A stretch of 64,000 nt of DNA. Source: Mediterraneibacter glycyrrhizinilyticus. GTDB lineage: Bacteria > Bacillota > Clostridia > Lachnospirales > Lachnospiraceae. The translations under genes were made by a program, and so were the position numbers. Within the stretch, counting starts at the first letter, position 1. The number at the start of each line of letters is the position of its first letter. This document shows positions 44,016-52,882 of the stretch, piece by piece. The notes under the pieces are model-generated. The model saw only the letters and a list, made by a program, of their open reading frames with translations, did not search any database and was not told the DNA's origin. The stretch is from assembly GCF_016902345.1 (NCBI RefSeq), contig NZ_JACJLR010000005.1, positions 62,001 through 126,000 of the forward strand, in the 5' to 3' direction.

Positions 44016-44501
44016 TTGTTCAGTTTCTTTAAGAAAAAAGATAACAAGTTTGTACTGGGCGCCCCGGCCAAAGGAAGAGCCGTCCCCCTCAGTGAGGTGA
44101 GCGATCCCACATTTGCGGAGGAGATGCTCGGAAAAGGTGTTGCGGTGATCCCCGCAGAGGGAAAGCTCTATGCGCCGGCTGACGGAGAGATCGGCATGGT
44201 GTTTGACACTCTTCATGCAGTGAGCATGACGGCGGCGGATTCCGGTGCCGAGATCCTCATCCATGTGGGGATCGATACGGTAAAGATGAATGGAGAAGGA
44301 TTTACCGGGCATGTGAAGGCAGGAGATCATGTGAAGAAAGGCCAGCTCATTCTGGAAGTTGACCTTGACAAAGTAAAAGCGGCGGGGTATGACACGGTCA
44401 CGCCGATGATCGTATGCAACACACCGGATTACACATCTGTGGAAGGAATCTCCGGAAGCGATGTGAACCCGGGAGATGACGCGGTCGTCATCGAAAAATA
44501 A
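44016..44501 (+). CDS. PTS glucose-family enzyme IIA
   Basis: The 161-aa single-domain IIA of the Crr type has the phosphorylated His in AEILIHVGIDTVKM and the partner His in FDTLHAVSM. It passes phosphate from HPr to the IIB domain of the next gene. The start is TTG, with TAGGAGGGAAGC before it. It lies between licT and the IICB gene, and can also modulate LicT. Confidence 0.93.
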   Translation: MFSFFKKKDNKFVLGAPAKGRAVPLSEVSDPTFAEEMLGKGVAVIPAEGKLYAPADGEIGMVFDTLHAVSMTAADSGAEILIHVGIDTVKMNGEGFTGHVKAGDHVKKGQLILEVDLDKVKAAGYDTVTPMIVCNTPDYTSVEGISGSDVNPGDDAVVIEK

Positions 44502-44585
44502 CATTGGTTTTGACCGGTGGAGCGACCGGTTGAAATAGAGAAAAGGGATTAACTGAATGAGAGGATTTGAGAAGGAGGAAAACAA

Positions 44586-46046
44586 ATGAAGTTTTTACAG
44601 AAATTAGGGAAATCTTTGATGCTCCCTGTGGCATGTCTGCCTATCTGCGGTATCCTCATGGGTATTGGATACTGGCTTTGTCCGGCGACCATGCAGGGCG
44701 GCGAGGTAACTGGAATCCTGGAGCAGATTGGTTACTATCTGGTGAAAGCGGGCGGCGCCCTGATCGACAACATGGCGATCCTGTTCGCAATCGGTATCGG
44801 TGTCGGAATGTCAGAAGACAATGACGGTACAGGCGGTCTCGCGGCACTGGCATCCTGGCTGATGATCACAAACCTGCTGTCAACAGCAAACGTTTCTGTC
44901 ATCATGACACTGTCTGAGGATGCGACTCTTGCGTTTAACAAGATCCAGAACCCGTTCATTGGTATCATCTCTGGTATCATCGGAGCACTGTGCTACAACA
45001 GATTCAAAGGAACAAAGCTTCCGGATTTCCTGTCGTTCTTCAGCGGAAAACGCTGTGTTGCGATCGTTGCCGGTGTAGTATCCATTCTGGTATCTGTAGT
45101 ACTGCTGTTCGTATGGCCGATCCTCTTCGGCGCACTTATTGCACTGGGCGAGGCGATCGTAAAACTGGATGCTGTGGGAGCTGGACTCTATGCATTCTTC
45201 AACAGACTGCTCATCCCGTTCGGTCTGCACCACGCACTGAACAATGTATTCTGGTTTGACACTATCGGACTTGGCGACCTGACCCACTTCTGGGCAGGAG
45301 ATACATCTGCAGATGTTGCATGGAGCCTTGGTATGTATATGTCCGGATTCTTCCCGTGTATGATGTTCGGTATCCCGGGTGCGGCTCTGGCCATGGTACA
45401 TACTGCAAAGAGCAATAAGAAGAAGATCGCTATCGGTCTTGTTACTTCTGCAGCTATCGCAGCATTTGTCTGCGGTGTTACAGAGCCCTTCGAGTTCGCG
45501 TTCATGTTCCTTGCACCGGCACTGTATGTAATCTACGCTCTGCTGTACGCGATCTTCACAGTGATCACCGTACTGGTAGGATTCCGCGCAGGATTCAGTT
45601 TCTCAGCAGGATTGACTGACCTTGTGTTCTCCGCTTCCCTTCCGGCAGCGCAGAATACATTGCTGATCATCCCGCTCGGCGTTGCGGCATTTATCGTATT
45701 CTACGTAGTATTCCGTTTCGCGATCGTGAAGTTCGATCTGAAGACTCCGGGACGTGAGGATGACGACCAGGAAGCAGAGAAACAGGTAAAACTTTCCAAC
45801 GATAACTTTACAGAAGTCGCAGCGATCATTCTTGACGGTGTAGGCGGAAAAGAGAACGTAACTTCCATCAGCAACTGCATCACAAGACTTCGTCTTGAGA
45901 TCAAGGATTACACGAAAGTTGATGAGAAGAAGATTAAAACCGCAGGAGTTGCCGGAGTGATCCGCCCGTCAAAGACTGACGTACAGGTGATCGTAGGAAT
46001 GCAGGTACAGTTTGTGGCGGATGAGTTCAAGAAACTCTGCAAATAA
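44586..46046 (+). CDS. PTS enzyme IICB, glucose/N-acetylglucosamine family
   Basis: The 486-aa protein has an EIIC membrane domain of about ten helices (about 10-385), with GLHHALNNVFW and GVTEPFEF in the substrate region, and a C-terminal EIIB domain with the phosphorylated cysteine in SNCITRLRLEIKD. The family covers glucose, N-acetylglucosamine and maltose-type sugars. The N-terminal KFLQKLGKSLMLPVACLPICGILMGIGYW is closest to NagE-type proteins, and nagB is adjacent, so N-acetylglucosamine is the best guess. AAGGAGGAAAACAA precedes the ATG. Confidence 0.92.
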   Translation: MKFLQKLGKSLMLPVACLPICGILMGIGYWLCPATMQGGEVTGILEQIGYYLVKAGGALIDNMAILFAIGIGVGMSEDNDGTGGLAALASWLMITNLLSTANVSVIMTLSEDATLAFNKIQNPFIGIISGIIGALCYNRFKGTKLPDFLSFFSGKRCVAIVAGVVSILVSVVLLFVWPILFGALIALGEAIVKLDAVGAGLYAFFNRLLIPFGLHHALNNVFWFDTIGLGDLTHFWAGDTSADVAWSLGMYMSGFFPCMMFGIPGAALAMVHTAKSNKKKIAIGLVTSAAIAAFVCGVTEPFEFAFMFLAPALYVIYALLYAIFTVITVLVGFRAGFSFSAGLTDLVFSASLPAAQNTLLIIPLGVAAFIVFYVVFRFAIVKFDLKTPGREDDDQEAEKQVKLSNDNFTEVAAIILDGVGGKENVTSISNCITRLRLEIKDYTKVDEKKIKTAGVAGVIRPSKTDVQVIVGMQVQFVADEFKKLCK

Positions 46047-46078
46047 AAAAGAATGAGAGCAGATAATCCCTTTTGAAG

Positions 46079-46118
46079 TGAGGCGCAGTCGAGATTTATT
46101 TGACTGCGCCTCATTTTG
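46079..46118 (+). terminator. Terminator of the licT-PTS operon
   Basis: A perfect 12-bp stem (46079-46090 with 46102-46113) followed by TTTTGGGTTTTT. Confidence 0.88.
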
Positions 46119-46140
46119 GGTTTTTAGAAAACTTTCTGTC

Positions 46141-46169
46141 TTGACAAACACCTTCTGATAAGCTAAGAT
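46141..46169 (+). promoter_or_regulatory. tyrS promoter
   Basis: TTGACA (46141-46146), 17 bp, then TAAGAT (46164-46169). Confidence 0.8.
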
Positions 46170-46184
46170 TGCTACATATGAGAC

Positions 46185-46522
46185 AGGCTTTGAAGGGAAG
46201 AAGTAGGGGACAGCTGTGAAAACAGAAAGCAGCCGGCTGATGAGAGGCGCGTGATACGCTGTTATCCGAATACATCCCGGAGCTTCGCACCGAAGCATTC
46301 CAGTGGTTCGGACACAGGAGGAATGTGGGTAGGCTGCGACGGACTGGAGCGCGTTACAGCTCCCGGGAGGCTGACAGAGAGATTCGGTTTCACAGAACGT
46401 CCTGATCTGGTGAAAGATGCGGAACGGGGATGAAGCTGTGAGAGCATACTGTCGGTGAATTAAGGTGGTACCACGGTCAGATATCCGTCCTTATTGCGAT
46501 GAGCAGTGAGGGCGGTTTTTTG
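46185..46522 (+). promoter_or_regulatory. T-box riboswitch, tyrosine specific
   Basis: A T-box antiterminator motif, AAGGTGGTACCACGG (46462-46476), is followed by a terminator stem (46485-46497 with about 46503-46515) and TTTTTT. In the stem I region GAA-TAC-A (46268-46274) matches the specifier context with TAC, a tyrosine codon, consistent with the tyrS gene downstream. Uncharged tRNA-Tyr would turn the gene on. Confidence 0.93.
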
Positions 46523-46615
46523 TTTCGCAGGAAATGTTCCATGGGAAAGTCCTATGGACTCCCCCGGATCATCTCAGAACTGACCGGTATTTTGCAAAGA
46601 AAAGGAGTTAGGAAG

Positions 46616-47839
46616 ATGGGAATTTACGAAGAACTTCAGGCGAGAGGGCTGATCGCCCAGGTGACAGATGAGGAGCGGATCAGAGATCTGGTGAATAACG
46701 GAAAGGCAGTGTTCTACATCGGGTTCGACCCGACGGCGGACAGCCTGCATGTGGGACATTTCATGGCGCTGTGCCTTATGAAACGGCTTCAGGAGGCAGG
46801 CAACAAACCAATCGCGCTGATCGGAGGCGGTACCGGATACATCGGAGATCCCTCCGGAAGGACGGACATGAGGAGCATGATGACGCCGGAACAGATCCAG
46901 CACAACTGCGACTGCTTCAAAAAGCAGATGAGCAAGTTTATCGATTTTTCCGAAGGCAAAGCTCTGATGGTAAACAATGCGGACTGGCTGCTCGATCTGA
47001 ATTATATTGAGCTGCTGCGTGAAGTGGGACCCCACTTCTCCGTCAACAGAATGCTTGCGGCAGAGTGCTACAAACAGAGGATGGAGAGAGGCTTAAGCTT
47101 CCTTGAGTTCAACTACATGATCATGCAGGCGTATGACTTCTACGCACTGTTCCAGAAATATGGATGTAACCTTCAGTTCGGAGGGGATGACCAGTGGAGC
47201 AACATGCTGGCGGGAACAGAACTGATCCGCAGGAAGCTGGGTGAGGACGCAGGCGCGATGACGATCACACTGCTCCTGAACTCGGAAGGCAAAAAGATGG
47301 GTAAGACCCAGTCTGGTGCGGTATGGCTTGACCCGGAGAAGACATCTCCATTTGACTTCTATCAGTACTGGAGAAACGTGGCGGATGCAGACGTGCTCAA
47401 ATGCATTCGTATGCTGACTTTCCTTCCGCTGGAGGAGATCGACAAGATGGATTCTTGGGAAGGCGCTCAGCTTAACACTGCAAAGGAGATCCTGGCGTAC
47501 GAACTGACAAAACTGGTACACGGTGAGGAAGAGGCGAAGAAGGCGCAGGAGAGTGCCCGGGCGCTGTTCAGCAAAGGAAATGCGGCAGAGATGCCGACAG
47601 CAGAACTTGCGGAGGATGATTTTGAAGACGGATCCATAAATATCCTGACCATGCTTGTAAAGAGCAATCTGGTACCGTCCAGATCCGAGGCGAGACGCGC
47701 GGTGCAGCAGGGCGGCGTTACAGTGGACGACGAGAAAGTCGGAGATATCAATGCTGCATTTACAAAGGATGCTCTTGCCGGAGAAGGTGTGATCGTTAAA
47801 AAAGGAAAGAAAAATTTCCGCAGGGTGGTAGTGAAATAG
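46616..47839 (+). CDS. tyrS: Tyrosyl-tRNA synthetase
   Basis: The 407-aa class I synthetase has HIGH-like HVGHF, substrate residues in [15 protein letters not shown] and [10 protein letters not shown], the KMSKS-like loop KKMGKTQ, and a C-terminal S4 RNA-binding domain (about 340-407, [17 protein letters not shown]). The KMGKT loop places it in the TyrRS group of TyrS/TyrZ with that variant. The ATG at 46616, with AAAGGAG upstream, lies well past the T-box terminator. Confidence 0.97.
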   Translation: MGIYEELQARGLIAQVTDEERIRDLVNNGKAVFYIGFDPTADSLHVGHFMALCLMKRLQEAGNKPIALIGGGTGYIGDPSGRTDMRSMMTPEQIQHNCDCFKKQMSKFIDFSEGKALMVNNADWLLDLNYIELLREVGPHFSVNRMLAAECYKQRMERGLSFLEFNYMIMQAYDFYALFQKYGCNLQFGGDDQWSNMLAGTELIRRKLGEDAGAMTITLLLNSEGKKMGKTQSGAVWLDPEKTSPFDFYQYWRNVADADVLKCIRMLTFLPLEEIDKMDSWEGAQLNTAKEILAYELTKLVHGEEEAKKAQESARALFSKGNAAEMPTAELAEDDFEDGSINILTMLVKSNLVPSRSEARRAVQQGGVTVDDEKVGDINAAFTKDALAGEGVIVKKGKKNFRRVVVK

Positions 47840-47908
47840 TTTCTGCGGGAAAGCGCGGGGAAGAAAAACAGACAAATTTATTGCAGCATAGCAGAAGGGT
47901 GGTGTCTT

Positions 47909-48415
47909 ATGGGATTTAAAGAGATAAATGCGGAAGAGCTTCAGTTTAACCCCTTCACAAAGATCGGGAAAGAGTGGATGCTCATCACGGCGGGAGACGA
48001 GGAAAAGCACAATACGATGACAGCCAGCTGGGGCGCGCTGGGGATCATGTGGGGAAAGAATGTGGCGACGGTATATCTCAGACCTCAGCGTTACACAAAA
48101 GAGTTCGTTGACAACGGAGAAAAGTTCACCATATCATTTTACGGTGAGGAATATCGAAAAGCGCTTAATATCTGCGGATCCAAGTCCGGGCGTGACTGTG
48201 ATAAAGAAAATGAGGCGGGGCTGACCCCTTATTACACGGACGGGACAACTGCTTTTGAGGAGGCAGAGATGATCTTTGTCTGCAGGAAGCTGTACAGCCA
48301 GCCGATGGGACCGGAATATTTTACAGAGGACTGGATCGACGGGAAATGGTATCCCCAGAAGGATTACCATGTGATGTATATGGCGGCGATCGAGAAAGTG
48401 CTCGTAAGAGAATAA
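47909..48415 (+). CDS. Flavin reductase family protein
   Basis: The 168-aa protein has the FMN-binding split-barrel layout of the flavin-reductase-like family. Seen are MLITAGDEEKHNTMTASWG at the flavin pocket, VYLRPQRYTKEFV and FTISFYGEEYRKAL. Members bind FMN and reduce free flavin or act as small oxidoreductases; the electron acceptor here is unknown. Three cysteines occur in the second half. It follows tyrS by 69 bp with a GAAGGGTGG site and ends at a strong terminator, so it may share the tyrS transcript. Confidence 0.85.
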   Translation: MGFKEINAEELQFNPFTKIGKEWMLITAGDEEKHNTMTASWGALGIMWGKNVATVYLRPQRYTKEFVDNGEKFTISFYGEEYRKALNICGSKSGRDCDKENEAGLTPYYTDGTTAFEEAEMIFVCRKLYSQPMGPEYFTEDWIDGKWYPQKDYHVMYMAAIEKVLVRE

Positions 48416-48453
48416 AAAAGAATATGGATATATTGTCTGTATATTGACGCAGA

Positions 48454-48495
48454 AAACAGTGCCGCGGAAACTATCCGGTTTCCGCGGCACTGTTT
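48454..48495. terminator. Bidirectional terminator
   Basis: A perfect 18-bp stem (48454-48471 with 48478-48495), flanked by A and T runs, between the convergent flavin reductase and GH13 genes. Confidence 0.9.
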
Positions 48496-48546
48496 ATTTC
48501 AGATGATGCCTGAAAAAAACGCTTGGGCGAACAGATCTGGTGCTTT

Positions 48547-50037
48547 TTATATCGCTTTGAGATACTGTACGCTGTAAGGCGGCAGTGTGAGCTGTCCGCT
48601 CAGAGAGATCTTTTTTGCGGCAGCATCAGCCGCAGAGGTCTCGCCGGCAGAGGTTTCGCCGGGGACTGCGTTGTTCACTGTTGTTTCGTCCGAGCCAGCT
48701 CCATCTGCGATCGCTTTATCCGCAGCTGTCTCACTATGTGCCGCTTCCTTCACGGTTGTTTCAACAGGATCGGTTTCGGCAGCCGCTTTTTTGGCGCTGT
48801 CGATGAGATCTATAAATGTCCCCTGAAGTTCGCTGTTCCCGGCAGTGAATTCGGAATCCGATGCGTTGATCGCTACAAGGACACGCTCACTGTCTGTCTT
48901 CCGCTCAAAGATGAGCTGATGGTTTGTGATGACTACATTGCGGTAGATCCCGTTGCAGAGCGCATCGCTGTGCCTGCGGATCTGGATCAGTGTCTTGATG
49001 AAGTCTGTCAGGTCGTTCGGTTTCGGCGCTTCAAAACAGGGGCGCAGTGCATAGTCATTGTCAGGAGCTTTGACTCCTTCTTCACCCCACTCACTTCCAT
49101 AGTAAATGCACGGGATACCCGGCATGCCGAAGAGGATGGCGTAGGTGAGCGGGAGATGTTCCTTATTGGTCAGGATGCTCGCGATCCTGGTCACATCATG
49201 GTTATCCACGAAGTTCATCAGATGTTTGCCCCGATAGATACACCACTGTTCCGGTCCGTACTGGCGGTTCAGAGAGTGCGCGATCTCAAACAGGTTCATG
49301 CTGTTGAAACTGGAGAAGATTCCTTTATAACACTCATAATTTGTACAGCTGTGGAGCATCTCGTCGTTGACGATCAGATTGTAGTCTCCAAAGAGGACCT
49401 CTCCGATCAGAGCGAACCCGGGTTTGATCTCATCGCAGAACCTGCGCAGACGTCTCATAAAATCGTGGTCCAGGGAGTAGGCAACATCCAGGCGGAGTCC
49501 GTCGATCCCGAACTCCTCGATCCACATTTTTACGCACTCCAGGAGATAATCCACTACAGCGGGATTCTGGAGGTTCAGTTTTACAAGTTCATAATGTCCC
49601 TCCCAGCCTTCGTACCAGAAGCCGTCATTATAGCCGCTGTTGCCGTCAAAGTTGATGATGAACCAGTCTTTGTAGGGGGAATCCCATTTTTTCTCCTGGA
49701 CGTCCTTGAATGCCCAGAAACCTCTTCCGACATGATTGAACACTCCATCCAGCATGATCTTTACATTGTGATCGTGAAGCGCCTGGCAGACTTCCCTGAA
49801 GTCTTCGTTCGTGCCCAGACGGCAGTCAATCTTTTTGAAATCTCTTGTGTCGTATCCGTGATTGTCTGATTCGAAGATCGGATTTAAGATGATGGAGCCG
49901 ATTCCGAGCTCCTGCAGATATCCCGCCCATTCACCGATCTTGAGGATGCGGTGAGCCGTGATGCCGTCGTTGTGTACCGGTGCGCCGCAAAAGCCGATGG
50001 GGTATATCTGATAAAAAGTTTCATTGTAAGCCCACAT
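48547..50037 (-). CDS. GH13 alpha-amylase family enzyme with a C-terminal low-complexity insert
   Basis: The 496-aa protein has no signal peptide, so it acts in the cytoplasm, probably on maltodextrin or cyclodextrin-type substrates. The (beta/alpha)8 barrel shows the conserved regions DGVFNHVG, GLRLDVAY (nucleophile Asp), IGEV (acid Glu) and FVDNHD. The C-terminal beta domain ends with LTLPPYSVQYLK, but about 64 residues rich in Ala, Glu and Thr (about 413-476; bases 48610-48801) are inserted just before its last strands. The exact specificity is not clear. It is transcribed alone. Confidence 0.9.
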   Translation of the reverse strand: MWAYNETFYQIYPIGFCGAPVHNDGITAHRILKIGEWAGYLQELGIGSIILNPIFESDNHGYDTRDFKKIDCRLGTNEDFREVCQALHDHNVKIMLDGVFNHVGRGFWAFKDVQEKKWDSPYKDWFIINFDGNSGYNDGFWYEGWEGHYELVKLNLQNPAVVDYLLECVKMWIEEFGIDGLRLDVAYSLDHDFMRRLRRFCDEIKPGFALIGEVLFGDYNLIVNDEMLHSCTNYECYKGIFSSFNSMNLFEIAHSLNRQYGPEQWCIYRGKHLMNFVDNHDVTRIASILTNKEHLPLTYAILFGMPGIPCIYYGSEWGEEGVKAPDNDYALRPCFEAPKPNDLTDFIKTLIQIRRHSDALCNGIYRNVVITNHQLIFERKTDSERVLVAINASDSEFTAGNSELQGTFIDLIDSAKKAAAETDPVETTVKEAAHSETAADKAIADGAGSDETTVNNAVPGETSAGETSAADAAAKKISLSGQLTLPPYSVQYLKAI

Positions 50038-50138
50038 GATTCTAGTACCTTCCTTTTCCTTTATTGATAATGTAAATAGTATAACATAAAAATGAAAAAA
50101 AGACAGCTTTTTTGTGCAAAATTTACAAAAGAGCCGGA

Positions 50139-50167
50139 TTGACAGTGTGCAGATGTGAGATTATACT
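50139..50167 (+). promoter_or_regulatory. Promoter of the surface-protein gene
   Basis: TTGACA (50139-50144), 17 bp, then TATACT (50162-50167). Confidence 0.8.
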
Positions 50168-50282
50168 GAAAAGAAAGACAAAACAGAGCGTGGTATTAGT
50201 AGAAAACAGACCTGCTGAAAATGCAGTTTGGAAGCAGTTTAAAAGACGGCTGCCATGAATAAGCGATGGAGGGATGGATTTG

Positions 50283-51389
50283 ATGAAGATCTACACAGCA
50301 GCAAAGAAAATTTCAGCACTTCTGCTTGCCGGGATGCTGATCACCGCGGCGGCTCCTCAGGCGGTGTATGCGCAGGAGCTGGAAAACGAGGTGACTACAC
50401 AGAGTGATGCGGACAGCGAGGAGAACGCTGGTCAGACAGAGAAGGAAAATGATATCACTGTCCTGGAGGGCGAATACGAGAACAATGCGCCGGGGAATAT
50501 GAAAGATCAGCCTGCCGGAAAGGAAGACGCAGAAAATGTGGACGATAACGGAGATACGAAAACCACAAAAGTCACGGATGATATAGAAATCACGGATAAT
50601 ACAGAAGCCGCGGGCGATGCAGAAACCACAGATGCAGATAATACACAAGCCACAGAGAATACAGAAACCACAGATGATATAGAAGTTCCGGAAGACACGG
50701 AGGGAACGCTCCCGGACGGGACGACAGGCGCGGGAGAAAACCTTCCCGGAGAAATAGCCGGAGATCCAAGCGGGATCGGCGGAAGTTCCGCGTTTCTCCA
50801 GGAAGATCCTGCCACGGGGATCATTGCGGACGCCGCTGAAGCGGTATTCCCGGCAGGGACGGTGTTGTATGTGACTTCAGTGGAGAGCGGAGAGGCTTAT
50901 GATCAGATCGGCACTCTGATGTCCATGATCGCCGACCGGTTTAAAGTCTACGATATCCGCTTTATCAATATGCTGGATCAATCCATGACAGAGCCGGCAG
51001 GAACAGTGAAGATATCGATCCCGGTTCCGGAAGGCTATGATACGGAACATCTCTCAGTTTCAAGACTGGGAGAGGACGGGACGAGAACGGAGATGCCTTT
51101 TGAAATTACAGACGGCAAGGCGTTATTCGAGACGGATGCTGCGGGAACCTTTCTTATTGCGCAGATGAAAGTGCTGCCGGAGTCCCTTGAGATGACAGAG
51201 AAAACGGAGAGAGTGGAACTGACGAAGAAAGTGTCTCAGCAGGCAGCAGGAACGTCCGCTGTTTCAAAAACGTCGCTCCTGACAAGCCCGAAGACGGGAG
51301 ACGACACAGACGTGGCTGTGTGGGGCGGACTGATGGCGGCGGCAGTGGGGGTGCTCCTTGTGTTTGTTGTGATCAAGAGAAAGAAATAG
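50283..51389 (+). CDS. Secreted acidic low-complexity protein with an LPxTG-like anchor
   Basis: The 368-aa protein has a signal peptide (about 1-29, ending near AVYA), a long acidic Thr/Glu/Asp/Asn-rich stretch (about 30-160) with repeating TDDIE/TENTE-type words, a globular segment (about 165-300) and a sorting signal. The signal is SPKTG, a membrane helix and the tail KRKK. The SPKTG form departs from LPxTG. It probably ends up attached to or near the cell wall by sortase. Its globular part, with ITDGKALFETDAAGTFLIAQ, resembles domains of surface proteins without a clear function. The ATG at 50283, nine bases after GGAGGG, is preferred to one directly abutting it. Confidence 0.8.
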   Translation: MKIYTAAKKISALLLAGMLITAAAPQAVYAQELENEVTTQSDADSEENAGQTEKENDITVLEGEYENNAPGNMKDQPAGKEDAENVDDNGDTKTTKVTDDIEITDNTEAAGDAETTDADNTQATENTETTDDIEVPEDTEGTLPDGTTGAGENLPGEIAGDPSGIGGSSAFLQEDPATGIIADAAEAVFPAGTVLYVTSVESGEAYDQIGTLMSMIADRFKVYDIRFINMLDQSMTEPAGTVKISIPVPEGYDTEHLSVSRLGEDGTRTEMPFEITDGKALFETDAAGTFLIAQMKVLPESLEMTEKTERVELTKKVSQQAAGTSAVSKTSLLTSPKTGDDTDVAVWGGLMAAAVGVLLVFVVIKRKK

Positions 51390-51451
51390 GATCAGGAAGA
51401 GGTCTTTTATAGAAAACGGTGAAAAACTGTGAAAGAAAAGAAGAAAAAATC

Positions 51452-51480
51452 TTGACATGGGGTTGACAGAGTAATATAAT
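51452..51480 (+). promoter_or_regulatory. rplM-rpsI promoter
   Basis: TTGACA (51452-51457), 17 bp, then TATAAT (51475-51480): a consensus promoter. About 105 nt of leader (51487-51591) follow before rplM; ribosomal L13 leaders in Firmicutes can bind their own protein, but I could not confirm the fold here. Confidence 0.88.
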
Positions 51481-51591
51481 AGTACAGCGTGAAAAAAGGG
51501 AGAAACAGTATACACCATAGCCCCGGAGTGTGCTGATTTCACATAAATACAAGCAAATGTTATCTGATGATTATTTATAGGAGGAACACCC

Positions 51592-52020
51592 ATGAAAACT
51601 TATATGGCTAACCCTGACAAGATTGAAAGAAAATGGTATGTGGTTGACGCCGAAGGCTGCACACTGGGACGTCTTGCTTCCGAAGTGGCTAAGGTGCTCA
51701 GAGGAAAGAACAAACCGGAATATACACCGCACATTGATACAGGCGATTATGTGATCGTTGTAAACGCTGATAAGGTGAAAGTTACAGGAAAGAAACTTCA
51801 GCAGAAAGTTTACTACAGACACTCCGATTATGTAGGAGGAATGAAAGAGACAACACTTGCCGAGATGATGGCAAAGAAACCTGAGAAGGTTATCGAGCTG
51901 GCTGTTAAGGGAATGCTCCCGAAAGGACCTATGGGAAGAGACATGATCAAGAAGCTTCATGTTTACGCTGGCCCAGAGCATGCACATCAGGCTCAGAAGC
52001 CGGAAGTTCTGACATTTTAG
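51592..52020 (+). CDS. rplM: 50S ribosomal protein L13
   Basis: The 142-aa protein is full-length L13, with [25 protein letters not shown] and [12 protein letters not shown]. It is an early-assembling large-subunit protein. A TAGGAGGAACACCC site precedes it, and rpsI follows by 26 bp, the universal pairing. Confidence 0.98.
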   Translation: MKTYMANPDKIERKWYVVDAEGCTLGRLASEVAKVLRGKNKPEYTPHIDTGDYVIVVNADKVKVTGKKLQQKVYYRHSDYVGGMKETTLAEMMAKKPEKVIELAVKGMLPKGPMGRDMIKKLHVYAGPEHAHQAQKPEVLTF

Positions 52021-52046
52021 GTAGAGGTTGAAAGGAGGATATAACA

Positions 52047-52439
52047 GTGGCTAACGCAAAATACTACGGAACAGGAAGAAGAAAAAAATCAGTAGCAAGA
52101 GTTTATCTTGTACCTGGAACAGGTAAGATCACAATAAATAAAAGAGACATCGACGAGTATCTCGGACTTGAGACGCTCAAGGTTATCGTTCGCCAGCCGC
52201 TCGTTGCGACAGGCACAGTCGATAAGTTCGATGTGATCGTAAACGTACACGGAGGCGGTTACACAGGACAGGCAGGAGCGATCCGCCACGGTATCTCAAG
52301 AGCTCTTCTTGAGGCAGACGCTGAGTACAGACCGGTTCTCAAGAGCGCAGGATTCCTGACTCGTGACCCGAGAATGAAAGAGCGTAAGAAATACGGCCTC
52401 AAGGCTGCCCGTCGCGCTCCGCAGTTCAGCAAGCGCTAA
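52047..52439 (+). CDS. rpsI: 30S ribosomal protein S9
   Basis: The 130-aa protein has the S9 pattern [21 protein letters not shown] and the invariant C-terminal tail ending in FSKR, which contacts P-site tRNA. The start is GTG with AAAGGAGG upstream. The gene is intact at its 3' end, even though the mobile element begins within about 100 bp of it. Confidence 0.98.
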   Translation: MANAKYYGTGRRKKSVARVYLVPGTGKITINKRDIDEYLGLETLKVIVRQPLVATGTVDKFDVIVNVHGGGYTGQAGAIRHGISRALLEADAEYRPVLKSAGFLTRDPRMKERKKYGLKAARRAPQFSKR

Positions 52440-52457
52440 ACTTTATCAAAAGTGGTC

Positions 52458-52494
52458 AAAAACCCCGGAACTACGCGGTTTCCGGGGTTTTTCC
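52458..52494. terminator. rplM-rpsI terminator
   Basis: A 13-bp perfect stem (52458-52470 with 52480-52492) with A and T runs on both sides; it can act in both directions. Confidence 0.92.
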
Positions 52495-52505
52495 TTTTCA
52501 AATGG

Positions 52506-52710
52506 TTTGACGCAATTTGACAGAACGAAGCCTCTTTTAACCCGTTTTCTATGGGTTAAATGGTGGACAACCACCCCAAAAAGAGGGCTTATGGGTTAAA
52601 AAATAGGACAACCGAGACGCGATTTTGGGATGCCAAGGGGATGTTTATTTATACATCTCCAAGAGACCTTTTTCGTGAAAACGGTTTGTCTGAATTTGAC
52701 CTAATTTGAA
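52506..52710 (+). repeat. Phased TTTGAC motifs and branched inverted repeats at the element edge
   Basis: TTTGAC occurs at 52506 and 52516, and TTTGTC, TTTGAC and TTTGAA at 52685, 52695 and 52705: two clusters with exact 10-bp spacing. Between them an outer inverted repeat (52528-52538 with 52579-52590, one bulge) encloses two inner stems, TTTAACCC (52536-52543) with GGGTTAAA (52553-52560), and GGTGG (52562-52566) with CCACC (52571-52575). GGGTTAAA recurs at 52593-52600. No gene is seen here. Confidence 0.7.
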
Positions 52711-52734
52711 CAAAAGAGAATAAATCTAATCGCC

Positions 52735-52766
52735 AAGCGCTCAGTATTTTCTACTGGGCGCTTTTT
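52735..52766 (+). terminator. Terminator-like hairpin upstream of parA
   Basis: An imperfect 12-bp stem (52735-52746 with 52752-52763) followed by TTTTT-type sequence. Confidence 0.75.
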
Positions 52767-52800
52767 GCGTTTCCGGGGAATTTCATTCCGGGATAAGAAA

Positions 52801-52837
52801 AGGCCGTCACTTTCAATTTTTGAAGTGGCGGCTTTTT
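52801..52837 (+). terminator. Second terminator-like hairpin, 46 bp before parA
   Basis: Arms 52802-52815 and 52820-52832 pair with one T-G mismatch and are followed by TTTTT (52833-52837). It lies between the first hairpin and the parA start, so it may be an attenuator or an insulator against host transcription. Confidence 0.75.
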
Positions 52838-52882
52838 CTATTTCCAGAAGCCATAGAACAATTCAGAAATGAGGTGAAGTCA

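Noticed and set aside
48523-49869. A 448-codon plus-strand frame opposite the GH13 gene
   Set aside because: The minus strand carries the GH13 catalytic regions; the plus frame has no family features and starts inside the terminator area.
50078-50106. A promoter for the GH13 gene on the minus strand (TATACT with a CTGTCT box)
   Set aside because: The -10 is good, but the -35 matches only three of six positions, so it was not listed as a feature.
52430-52741. CAAGCGCT at the rpsI 3' end and again at 52734 as a direct repeat left by integration
   Set aside because: Eight bases is too short to be convincing, and the second copy belongs to a terminator stem inside the element's left region.
52476-52784. 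GCG(G)TTTCCGGGG occurring at both 52475-52487 and 52767-52779 as att sites
   Set aside because: The first copy is part of the rpsI terminator stem and both copies are on the same side of the element; the match is short. No right end is available to compare.
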